A DNA stretch of 5,119 bases from an uncultured Flavobacteriales bacterium (lineage in GTDB: Bacteria > Bacteroidota > Bacteroidia > Flavobacteriales > Vicingaceae): NCBI GenBank assembly GCA_913052515.1, contig CAJXFJ010000163.1, positions 1 through 5,119 of the forward strand. The letters are read 5' to 3'. A program made the position numbers and the translations under genes. Under the pieces are notes generated by a model. That model was not told the DNA's origin, ran no database searches, and worked only from the letters and a program-made list of their open reading frames with translations. This document shows, in pieces, positions 1 through 5,119 of this stretch. How positions within the stretch are numbered: the stretch's first letter is position 1; each line of letters opens with the position of its first letter.

Positions 1-1066
1 TTTTTGCCATTTTTACATTTAACCCTAATTCAGCCGCCATAGTAGCACACAAATTAGCCACTTCTCTAGAGTGCTGCAGTAAGTTTTGCCCGTAAGAAGA
101 TCTGTACTTCATTCTTCCTACCATTCTTATTAATTCAGGATGTAAACCATGAATCCCTAAATCAATACAAGTTCGTTTACCAGTATCAATAATTTCATCT
201 TCTAATTGCTTTTTCGTTTTACGAACCACCTCCTCAATTCTAGCCGGATGAATTCTTCCATCAGTTACTAGTTGGTGAAGAGCAAGTCTAGCTGTTTCTC
301 GTCTTACAGGATCAAAACAAGAAAGTATAATAGCTTCCGGTGTATCATCTACTATAATTTCAACTCCTGTAGCACCTTCTAAGGCTCTAATATTTCTACC
401 TTCCCGACCAATTATCCGGCCTTTCATATCATCCGAATCAATGTTAAAAACAGAAACTGAATTTTCTATGGCTTGCTCAGTAGCAACCCGTTGAATAGTT
501 TGAATGACCACTTTTCTTGCTTCTTTATTCGCATTGATTTTAGCCTCTTCTATGGTATCTTTAATTAAAGACATCGCTTCAGTTTTCGCTTCTTCTTTCA
601 ATACCTCAACCAATTGGTTTTTAGCTTCATCAGCTGAAAGACCAGCTGACTTTTCTAGCATTTCTACTTGTTTCTTATGGTTTTTATCTAATTCAACTTG
701 CTTTTTTTCCGCTACTTCAATTTGTCGATCTAGGTTACCTTTTAAGGACTTCAAATCCTTATCTTTTTTATTAACCTCTTGCAGCTTTTTATTCAAAGAA
801 GTCTCTTTACTTTTTACTCTATTTTCAGCGTCCGACATTTTTCGCTCACGCTTGGCAATTGTTTTTTCGTGTTCTTCTTTTAATTGCAGAAACTTCTCCT
901 TGGCTTGCAATATTTTATCTTTCTTAATGACTTCAGCTTCCGCCTTCGCTTCTTCAAGCAAACTGTCTGCTTGCTTTTGAAACTTCTTTTTTACAAGTAA
1001 AAAAAGAATTCCGGAACCGATAACTAGTCCCAAAACAGCTCCAATAACTATACTTACAATGTCCAT
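1..1066 (-). CDS. rny: Ribonuclease Y, N-terminal 355 residues (3' end cut by window edge)
   Basis: Membrane-anchored endoribonuclease that starts decay and processing of mRNAs. My translation from the ATG at 1066-1064 stays open to the left edge. It shows one N-terminal membrane helix (about residues 2-25, then KKK), a long charged Lys/Glu/Gln-rich coiled coil (about 28-200), and a KH domain with the GxxG-type core [12 protein letters not shown] (216-227). The first part of the HD domain follows, with the metal-ligand-type histidine in [10 protein letters not shown] (H332). This order is diagnostic of RNase Y. The family is usually about 520 residues, so roughly 165 residues, including the HD doublet, lie outside the window. 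The start is supported by the membrane helix beginning immediately after it. There is no clear Shine-Dalgarno, only an A-rich AAAGAA before the ATG. It lies only 20 nt past the T-tract of the candidate 6S RNA, so it probably depends on upstream transcription or on a promoter inside that region. Confidence 0.96.
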   Translation of the reverse strand, partial: MDIVSIVIGAVLGLVIGSGILFLLVKKKFQKQADSLLEEAKAEAEVIKKDKILQAKEKFLQLKEEHEKTIAKRERKMSDAENRVKSKETSLNKKLQEVNKKDKDLKSLKGNLDRQIEVAEKKQVELDKNHKKQVEMLEKSAGLSADEAKNQLVEVLKEEAKTEAMSLIKDTIEEAKINANKEARKVVIQTIQRVATEQAIENSVSVFNIDSDDMKGRIIGREGRNIRALEGATGVEIIVDDTPEAIILSCFDPVRRETARLALHQLVTDGRIHPARIEEVVRKTKKQLEDEIIDTGKRTCIDLGIHGLHPELIRMVGRMKYRSSYGQNLLQHSREVANLCATMAAELGLNVKMAK

Positions 1067-1086
1067 TTCTTTGGTTTTAAAGTGAT

Positions 1087-1115
1087 AAAAAAACCCGTAC
1101 AAATTTGTTGGTTTG
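1087..1115 (-). terminator. Probable intrinsic terminator ending the candidate 6S RNA
   Basis: On the minus strand AAACC (1114-1110) pairs with GGTTT (1095-1091). The palindrome ACAAATTTGT sits inside and can extend the stem. A run of seven T residues (1093-1087) follows directly, overlapping the last stem bases. The stem is AU-rich and weak, so termination may be partial. That would leave read-through into rny, whose start codon is 20 nt further on. Confidence 0.5.
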
Positions 1116-1267
1116 AGTAAACCCCTAAAAATAGGATTTGGGCCATCCCTAATATCGCAAACTTCCAACGTCCTTTTTGCAAAGAATCGTCCCAAATAAA
1201 TTGGGAGTAAGTAAGGCCTGTTTTTGATATTATTAAGTAAAGCCCACTAAATAAATAGTGTTGAGTT
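1087..1267 (-). ncRNA. ssrS: Candidate 6S RNA (ssrS) between zapA and rny
   Basis: 6S RNA binds housekeeping RNA polymerase by imitating an open promoter. Five features of the minus strand here fit it. (1) A perfect TATGTTTG -7 element lies just upstream (1278-1271). (2) GTAAAC (1270-1265) pairs with GTTTAC (1122-1117) as a closing stem. (3) The presumed bubble has a hairpin on each strand: CACTA/TAGTG (1260-1245) and CCTA/TAGG (1135-1124). (4) An apical arm is built from TGGGC/GCCCA (1246-1242 with 1143-1139), TAATATC/GATATTA (1232-1226 with 1156-1150) and AAAC/GTTT (1223-1220 with 1162-1159). (5) A terminal hairpin CCCAA/TTGGG (1205-1191) caps it. A terminator-like hairpin ends the unit at about 180 nt, a typical 6S length. 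A location next to zapA is known for 6S in other bacteria. The exact 5' end is uncertain: the closing stem abuts the -7 box, so part of it may not be transcribed from this promoter. The hairpin and TGGGC stems share bases and would be alternatives. The call rests on layout, not on a covariance-model match. Confidence 0.62.
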
Positions 1268-1270
1268 TAC

Positions 1271-1298
1271 CAAACATAACAAACTTGCACGGGCAAAA
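1271..1298 (-). promoter_or_regulatory. Bacteroidota-type promoter for the candidate 6S RNA
   Basis: On the minus strand TATGTTTG (1278-1271) matches the TAnnTTTG -7 consensus exactly. TTTTG at 1298-1294 could be the -33 element, with 15 nt between them, slightly shorter than the usual 17-23. Transcription would begin at about 1267-1264. The element sits 40-60 nt after the zapA stop codon, which argues for a separately started RNA rather than mere zapA 3' UTR. Confidence 0.5.
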
Positions 1299-1337
1299 TT
1301 TTATTCGTTTTACCGAATATGTTTTATGTAAAGAACT

Positions 1338-1622
1338 TTATAAGTGTAAATCCACAAATTTCTCTAAACCTTTAAGCTTCTCTTCAGAAGCGGCATCTTG
1401 CAAACTTGCATGCTGCTCTAAATCTACTTTCTTGGTTCCGAACTGCAAAGCACACATAGCGAGCAAATCCTGCTTGTCTTTAACCGCATAATTCTGCTCA
1501 TAGTCTCTTAGCATTTCATTTATTTCTTTTACTGCTTTTCGAATGTTTTCTTCCTCATTCTCTTGAACTGTAAGAGGATACACACGATTGGCAATAGTAA
1601 CTTTTATAGACAAATCCTTCAC
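1338..1622 (-). CDS. zapA: Cell division protein ZapA
   Basis: Z-ring-associated protein that bundles and cross-links FtsZ filaments at midcell. The 94-residue product has the family's usual short form. An N-terminal beta-rich part reads LSIKVTIANRVYPLTV (residues 4-19). It is followed by EENIRKAVKEINEML and a helix with the conserved-looking DLLAMCALQFG (52-62), then a C-terminal coiled-coil helix (63-94). The start is GTG at 1622-1620. An in-frame TAA lies a few codons upstream, there is no ATG between, and the first internal Met (residue 37) would delete the N-terminal domain, so GTG is the only sensible choice. It starts 7 nt after the stop of the upstream coiled-coil gene, hence the two are almost certainly co-transcribed and perhaps translationally coupled. 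The GTG start and poor ribosome site may lower its output relative to its neighbour. Confidence 0.93.
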   Translation of the reverse strand: MKDLSIKVTIANRVYPLTVQENEEENIRKAVKEINEMLRDYEQNYAVKDKQDLLAMCALQFGTKKVDLEQHASLQDAASEEKLKGLEKFVDLHL

Positions 1623-1629
1623 GGAGAAC

Positions 1630-1914
1630 CTACTGATTTAATTGGGCGATACACTTATCCACTTCCCGTACAATTTCATTAATCTTCAACTTAATTTCAC
1701 GATTATCCCCTTCAGATGAACTTCCAGCTATTCGTAAAATCTTATTTCGTTCTTCCAATTGTGCCACTTTTTCTTCCAATTCAGAATTTTTAGTTCGCAT
1801 CAATTGAATTTGACTCTTCAATTCATTGAGCTCCATGCTTAAATCTTGCTTTTGAATTACCAACTTTCTAACCTTATCATCAAGATTATCAGTTAGTTCT
1901 TTAAGACTACCCAT
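1630..1914 (-). CDS. Small coiled-coil protein, ZapB-like, operon partner of zapA
   Basis: Role not proven; a division-associated function is inferred from position. The 94-residue product is almost wholly helical. An amphipathic first helix (about residues 4-20) leads into an uninterrupted heptad-type coiled coil (about 20-61, LSMELNELKSQIQLMRTKN and ELEEKVAQLEERN). A polar break, GSSSEGDN (64-71), separates a final helix, IKLKINEIVREVDKCIAQLNQ. No signal peptide or membrane segment is seen, so it is cytoplasmic. Length and composition resemble E. coli ZapB (81 residues, all coiled coil), which works with ZapA at the Z ring, but coiled coils converge easily and homology cannot be claimed. 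The ATG at 1914-1912 is 29 nt from a very good Bacteroidota promoter. No Shine-Dalgarno is visible. Its 7-nt spacing to zapA is the strongest functional hint. Confidence 0.85.
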   Translation of the reverse strand: MGSLKELTDNLDDKVRKLVIQKQDLSMELNELKSQIQLMRTKNSELEEKVAQLEERNKILRIAGSSSEGDNREIKLKINEIVREVDKCIAQLNQ

Positions 1915-1942
1915 TTTGCATTTTAAAATTAAAGTATCATTA

Positions 1943-1972
1943 CAAATCTAATCAAAAATTCAAGCCTACAAA
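1943..1972 (-). promoter_or_regulatory. Promoter of the coiled-coil gene-zapA operon
   Basis: On the minus strand TTTG (1972-1969), an 18-nt spacer and TAGATTTG (1950-1943) match the Bacteroidota -33/-7 consensus (TTTG, then TAnnTTTG) exactly, with ideal spacing. Transcription should start near 1939-1936, giving a leader of about 22-25 nt before the ATG at 1914. This is the best promoter match in the window. Confidence 0.75.
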
Positions 1973-1985
1973 GACAATCGGTAGC

Positions 1986-2015
1986 TTTAAAACTCAAATA
2001 CATCTGCTAACTTTG
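1986..2015 (+). promoter_or_regulatory. Promoter of the M23 peptidase operon
   Basis: TAACTTTG (2008-2015) matches the TAnnTTTG -7 element exactly. A near-match -33 element, TTTA (1986-1989), lies 18 nt upstream. The expected start near 2019-2022 gives a leader of about 25 nt before the ATG at 2047. It faces away from the promoter of the coiled-coil/zapA operon; the two -33 elements are only about 13 nt apart (1972 and 1986). A second, weaker copy, AAGATTTG (2026-2033), is too close to the start codon to be preferred. Confidence 0.6.
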
Positions 2016-2046
2016 TAAATGGTTTAAGATTTGTGTTGTAAGCTTT

Positions 2047-3771
2047 ATGCGTTGTATTTTTTTCTCCCTTTTTCTTCTGATTTATTTAACTCCAGAAAAA
2101 CTTTCTAGTCAGGAATATCCTCAAAACTATTTTAGATCGCCCTTAGATATTCCATTGTTCTTATCTGGAAACTTTGGAGAGCTACGTTCAAACCACTTTC
2201 ATGCTGGCTTAGATATAAAAACAGAAGGAGTTGAAGGGAAGAAAGTAGTAGCCATTGCTGATGGCTATGTTAGTCGAATTAAAGTTTCTCCTTATGGTTA
2301 TGGCAAGGCCATATACATTACACACCCCAATGGCTATACCTCAGTTTATGGTCACTTAAAAAAGTATAGTGATAGAATTGAAAGTATTGTTAAAGCTGAG
2401 CAATATCGTAGAGAACGTTTCGGGATTCAACTATTCCCTCCTCCCCACCAAATTCAAGTAAAAAAAGGAGAATTGATTGCCTACTCGGGAAATACCGGAG
2501 GTTCTGGTGGTCCTCATTTACATTTTGAAATTAGAGATACAAAAACAGAACACCCGATAAATCCACTTTTTTTTGGATTTGACATCCAAGACAATTTAGC
2601 ACCAGATATTTATGCCGTAACTATTTACCCTTTAAATGATACTTCTACAATTAATGGAGGAACTGGCCCTAAACGATTTAAAGCTTATGGTGCCAATGGA
2701 AACTACAAATTAGTCAATAGCCCAAAGATACTGCTCCATGGGCACTTCGGCTTTGGTATTGAAACCGTGGACAGAATGAATGGTACATCAAACAAATACG
2801 GTATACATAATTTAAAATTAAAACTTGATGATGAAATAATCTTTGAAAAGCAAATGAATGATTTTGCTTTTCATGAAGGCAGATACATCAATGCTTACAT
2901 TGATTATGAAACTTATATTCGAAATCGAAGGAGAGTTCAACGGAATTTTGTGTTGGATGGGAACCGATTAAATTGCTATCCAAAACTTATTGAACAGGGT
3001 AAAGTGAATTTTAAGTATCTTGGTGAACATCAACTTACTTATGAAATTAGCGACTTTGAACAGAATACTTCCAGTCTAACATTTGCAATTGAGGTAAGAC
3101 CAGATTTAAATAGCGAGCAAATTCCAAGCATCAATCCTCCAAAAGTTCAATATTTTGCCCACAATGAAAGAAATACTTTTTTAAAAGATGAAATTCTTGT
3201 AGATATTCCTGCAAGGCTTTTGTATGAAGATATTTATTTTCAATATCGCAAAGATGCTCAACATGCTAAAACGGTAAGTCCAATTTACTGGTTGCACAAT
3301 CATTATACCCCTCTTCATTCTTATATGAATGTTTCAATTAAAATGTCGGACTTGAGTCCAAAGTTGCGCGAGAAGGCTTTAATTGTTAGCACTACTGATG
3401 GTCGCTCTTTTTATGCGGAAGGCGGAAAGTGGAATAACGACAATATCTCTGTTAAAACTAGAAGCTTTGGAGGTTATGCGGTTGCCATTGATAGTGTTAA
3501 ACCCAAAATAACTCCCATAAATATCTATTCAGGAGCTAATATGAAGTCAAAATGGTCTATTAGCATAAAAATTACCGACAATTTATCAGGCATTGATTCA
3601 TATCGAGCCGAAGTCGATGGAAAATGGATTCTTATGGAATACGACGCTAAACGAAATATGCTTTATCATTACTTTGATGAGAGCATTTCTAGTGGTAAGC
3701 ACCATTTTAAACTGAGTATAAAAGATGGTGTTGGGAATCTCTCAACTTATGAAGCGGACTTTATTCGTTAA
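2047..3771 (+). CDS. Secreted M23 family (LytM-type) zinc metallopeptidase with long C-terminal region
   Basis: Predicted peptidoglycan endopeptidase acting in the periplasm. The 574-residue product starts with a signal-like segment (hydrophobic core FFSLFLLIYL, residues 5-14), with a probable cut near LSSQ (19-22). The M23 domain spans about 34-178. It has the zinc ligands in HAGLD (H52, D56) and in PHLHFE (H159), plus the further histidines H157 and YGHL H103, so the site looks intact. This separates it from degenerate LytM activators such as EnvC or NlpD. A charged helical insert (about 105-128) and a PPP stretch sit between the catalytic halves. Residues about 185-480 are unassigned and beta-rich. 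The last 94 residues (481-574, KPKITPIN, ISIKITDNLSGID, FKLSIKDGVGN) look like one Ig-type beta sandwich. The ATG sits about 25 nt below a good promoter. It is the first gene of a likely three-gene envelope operon. Substrate bond and partners cannot be read from the sequence. Confidence 0.92.
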   Translation: MRCIFFSLFLLIYLTPEKLSSQEYPQNYFRSPLDIPLFLSGNFGELRSNHFHAGLDIKTEGVEGKKVVAIADGYVSRIKVSPYGYGKAIYITHPNGYTSVYGHLKKYSDRIESIVKAEQYRRERFGIQLFPPPHQIQVKKGELIAYSGNTGGSGGPHLHFEIRDTKTEHPINPLFFGFDIQDNLAPDIYAVTIYPLNDTSTINGGTGPKRFKAYGANGNYKLVNSPKILLHGHFGFGIETVDRMNGTSNKYGIHNLKLKLDDEIIFEKQMNDFAFHEGRYINAYIDYETYIRNRRRVQRNFVLDGNRLNCYPKLIEQGKVNFKYLGEHQLTYEISDFEQNTSSLTFAIEVRPDLNSEQIPSINPPKVQYFAHNERNTFLKDEILVDIPARLLYEDIYFQYRKDAQHAKTVSPIYWLHNHYTPLHSYMNVSIKMSDLSPKLREKALIVSTTDGRSFYAEGGKWNNDNISVKTRSFGGYAVAIDSVKPKITPINIYSGANMKSKWSISIKITDNLSGIDSYRAEVDGKWILMEYDAKRNMLYHYFDESISSGKHHFKLSIKDGVGNLSTYEADFIR

Positions 3772-3777
3772 CAAGCT

Positions 3778-3812
3778 TTTGGATTTAGTTTATTTAGAAT
3801 CAACTAAATTTG
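3778..3812 (+). promoter_or_regulatory. Hairpin and possible secondary promoter in the M23/next-gene gap
   Basis: The 45-nt gap holds an 8-bp perfect inverted repeat, ATTTAGTT (3783-3790) and AACTAAAT (3802-3809), with an 11-nt loop. There is no T-run after it, so it is not a standard terminator. Its right arm overlaps TAAATTTG (3805-3812), an exact TAnnTTTG match, with TTTG at 3778-3781 and a 23-nt spacer (upper limit of the usual range). If used, transcription would start essentially at the ATG at 3817 and give a leaderless message. Either element could be chance in AT-rich DNA. Confidence 0.3.
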
Positions 3813-3816
3813 AGTC

Positions 3817-4473
3817 ATGAGGATTCTGTTGCTTATACCATTTCTGTTGCTAAGTTTTTTAACTTCTACGGCACAAGAAAATGACACTAAAAGTGATGAT
3901 GATTTAATTCAATTTTCAGGTGTAGCGGTTAGTGTAGATAGTTTAATGCCAGTTCCATTTGCAACGGTTATGATTAAGAATACCAATCGTGGAACAACTA
4001 CCGATTTCTATGGCTACTTTTCTTTTGTCGCCCAAAAAGGAGACACTTTAGAGTTTTCCTCTTTAGGTTATAAAACCACCGAATTTTATGTACCTGACAC
4101 TTTAAGTGGGAACCGCTATTCATTGATTCATAGTATGTATAGAGATACCATAGCCTTAGAAACGGTTAATATATTCCCGTGGCCAACTCCCGAACAGTTT
4201 AAAGAGGCCTTTTTAAATTTGAATATACCTGATGACGACTTAGAAATTGCTCGAAAAAATTTATCCCCCGAATTGCTAGAAGCCAAAGCTGAAGCCATGC
4301 CTATGAATGGTAGTATGAACTTTAAATGGCAGATGCAACAAAGAAGCAATCAACTGTACTATGCTGGTCAATCCAGAATGAATAATTTGAGCAACTTATT
4401 GAATCCAATTGCATGGGCTAAATTTATTGAAGCATGGAAAAGAGGTGACTTTAAACGAGAAGAGAATCGATAA
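3817..4473 (+). CDS. Exported protein with CarboxypepD_reg-like domain and conserved-looking C-terminal tail
   Basis: Function unknown; probably periplasmic or outer-membrane associated. The 218-residue product opens with a textbook signal peptide (MRILLLIPFLLLSFLTSTAQ, cut likely after A19 or Q20). An acidic linker follows, then a carboxypeptidase-regulatory-like beta sandwich (about 31-106). Its hallmarks are VPFATVMIKNTNRGTTTDFYGYFSF (residues 46-70, shown here only by its key positions P47, A49, G59, T60, D63, G66) and GDTLEFSSLGY (75-85). In Bacteroidota this fold usually begins TonB-dependent receptors, but no plug or barrel follows here. Instead comes a helical, Pro/Met/Asn-rich tail (about 118-218) with PWPTPEQFKEAF, NIPDDDLEIARKNLS, NGSMNFKWQMQQ and LLNPIAWAKFIEAWKRGDFK, which I cannot assign. 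It lies 45 nt after the M23 gene on the same strand, suggesting a shared operon and an envelope role. The ATG is chosen because the signal peptide begins there. Confidence 0.85.
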   Translation: MRILLLIPFLLLSFLTSTAQENDTKSDDDLIQFSGVAVSVDSLMPVPFATVMIKNTNRGTTTDFYGYFSFVAQKGDTLEFSSLGYKTTEFYVPDTLSGNRYSLIHSMYRDTIALETVNIFPWPTPEQFKEAFLNLNIPDDDLEIARKNLSPELLEAKAEAMPMNGSMNFKWQMQQRSNQLYYAGQSRMNNLSNLLNPIAWAKFIEAWKRGDFKREENR

Positions 4474-4478
4474 TTTTT

Positions 4479-4506
4479 TACTTTCATTTTTTGTGGTACT
4501 TTCATT
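4479..4506 (+). repeat. Direct repeat of TACTTTCATT, 18-bp period
   Basis: Two perfect 10-bp copies, TACTTTCATT at 4479-4488 and 4497-4506, fill most of the 39-nt gap between the two downstream genes. The distance between copies (18 bp) is a little under two helical turns. No palindrome or T-rich terminator stem is present. It may be a small duplication or a protein-binding pair, or chance in an AT-rich spacer. Confidence 0.5.
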
Positions 4507-4512
4507 GCTCAT

Positions 4513-5119
4513 ATGAAGCTCTTAAATCGTAAAACACTTACATCTTTTCTAAATACCATACTCAAGTCAATTGGCATTTTGAGCCTTTTAATGCTCATTT
4601 TAGCCTTTACAGATTTACCTTATTTCGCTTATCATCAATTATCGCTTTCTAAGCAAAAGCTAAATATTCCCGCCAAAGCTATTGTAATTATGGGAGCAGA
4701 TGGAATGCCTTCTCCTGAAGGTTTAATTAGAACTTACTATGGCAGTAAAGCTGCAACTGAAAACCCAAATGCCAAAGTGTTTATAGCCCTTCCAAAAAAC
4801 CAAGGTGATGATAGTCTTCTTCAATTGCAACTTATGGCTAGTGAATTAATTAGAAAAAACATTGAAGCACAACGGATTGTATTTGCATCAAAAGGCATAA
4901 ATACAAGAACACAAGCGATTGAAATAGCTCAGCTTATTGATTCACATGAACCAATTTTAATTGTGAGTTCCCCTGAGCATTTGTATCGAGCCATTAAAAG
5001 CTTTGAGAAAGTTGGATTTGAACGAATTGGCAGTTACCCCACCTTTGAGAACCCGCCTGAAGAAGAAGAATTGAAACGAAAAACAGGAGAGCATGATGAG
5101 ACTTTAAAAAATTTAGCCC
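4513..5119 (+). CDS. YdcF/ElyC/SanA-like (DUF218) membrane-anchored protein, N-terminal 202 residues (cut by right edge)
   Basis: My translation from ATG 4513 stays open to the right edge. A short basic N-terminus is followed by one membrane helix (about residues 15-33), then a DUF218-type alpha/beta domain from about 55. This has a buried first strand AIVIMGADG (56-64), ELIRKNIEAQRIVFASKGINTRTQAIEIAQL (111-141) with the family's NT motif at N130-T131, and ILIVSSPEHLYRAIKSFEKVGFERIG (148-173), which corresponds to the usual strand-HxxRA helix. The acidic PPEEEELKRK segment (181-190) leads toward the missing C-terminus. E. coli members ElyC and SanA are linked to envelope and peptidoglycan integrity; the biochemical activity is unsettled. 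It is in the same reading frame as the preceding gene, separated by that gene's TAA and 13 further codons, with no earlier ATG/GTG/TTG start in between. Position after an M23 peptidase fits an envelope role. No Shine-Dalgarno is seen. Confidence 0.85.
   Translation, partial: MKLLNRKTLTSFLNTILKSIGILSLLMLILAFTDLPYFAYHQLSLSKQKLNIPAKAIVIMGADGMPSPEGLIRTYYGSKAATENPNAKVFIALPKNQGDDSLLQLQLMASELIRKNIEAQRIVFASKGINTRTQAIEIAQLIDSHEPILIVSSPEHLYRAIKSFEKVGFERIGSYPTFENPPEEEELKRKTGEHDETLKNLA

Noticed and set aside
504..980. Plus-strand open frame of 158 codons (Ser/Phe-rich)
   Set aside because: It lies wholly opposite the rny coiled-coil region. The Ser/Phe/Leu-rich composition is the expected antisense image of Lys/Glu-rich codons.
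1191..1205. CCCAA/TTGGG hairpin considered as a stand-alone terminator or operator
   Set aside because: No T-run follows on either strand, and it is better explained as the terminal hairpin of the candidate 6S RNA.
1258..1491. Plus-strand open frame of 77 codons
   Set aside because: It overlaps zapA in antisense and the candidate 6S RNA promoter. There is no recognisable domain or promoter, and its composition mirrors zapA.
2026..2033. AAGATTTG as the M23 gene's -7 element
   Set aside because: It is one base off the consensus and too near the start codon; TAACTTTG at 2008-2015 is exact and better placed.
4128..4349. Minus-strand open frame of 73 codons with a Cys-rich start
   Set aside because: It is antisense within the CarboxypepD_reg-like gene, with no promoter element or family resemblance.
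3817..4473. Truncated TonB-dependent receptor (pseudogene)
   Set aside because: The domain after the beta sandwich does not look like a plug, the tail has apparently selected motifs, and the protein ends cleanly before the next gene, so a complete small protein is more likely.
1..5119. CRISPR array, transposon, tRNA, rRNA or defence system
   Set aside because: I saw no spaced repeat series, terminal inverted repeats, transposase motifs, tRNA cloverleaf or rRNA stretches on either strand.

Overview
The window most likely comes from a member of the Bacteroidota, probably a flavobacterium-like lineage. The DNA is AT-rich. Start codons lack good Shine-Dalgarno sequences. Several intergenic regions carry the phylum's characteristic -7 promoter element, TAnnTTTG. 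The protein types also fit: a long RNase Y, a ZapA paired with a small coiled-coil protein, a large secreted M23 peptidase, and a CarboxypepD_reg-like exported protein. This assignment is from sequence character only; no database search was possible.

Left half, minus strand (read from about 1972 down to 1): a promoter at 1943-1972 drives a 94-residue coiled-coil protein (ZapB-like in size and composition). It is followed after 7 nt by zapA (GTG start). Next comes a 271-nt gene-free gap, then the 5' two thirds of rny (ribonuclease Y), which runs off the left edge. The gap is not empty. It holds a TATGTTTG -7 element, a set of nested complementary segments with the layout of 6S RNA (closing stem, large bubble with a small hairpin on each strand, long interrupted apical arm, terminal hairpin), and a hairpin followed by seven T residues. 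I call it a candidate 6S RNA (ssrS). The zapA/6S neighbourhood is known from other bacteria.

Right half, plus strand: a 132-bp divergent intergenic region with its own TAACTTTG promoter starts a likely operon of three envelope-type genes with gaps of 45 and 39 nt. These are a catalytically intact M23 (LytM-type) metallopeptidase with a long C-terminal region, a small exported protein with a carboxypeptidase-regulatory-like beta domain and a distinctive C-terminal tail, and the start of a membrane-anchored YdcF/ElyC/SanA (DUF218) protein cut by the right edge.

Together the window joins a housekeeping division/RNA-turnover cluster (Z-ring assembly, probable 6S RNA, RNA decay) to a divergent cell-envelope cluster. 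I see no mobile element, CRISPR array, tRNA or rRNA, and no clear sign of horizontal transfer. The least-explained elements are the candidate 6S RNA, the lack of a separate promoter for rny, the unassigned parts of the M23 protein and its neighbour, and the short repeats in the operon gaps.
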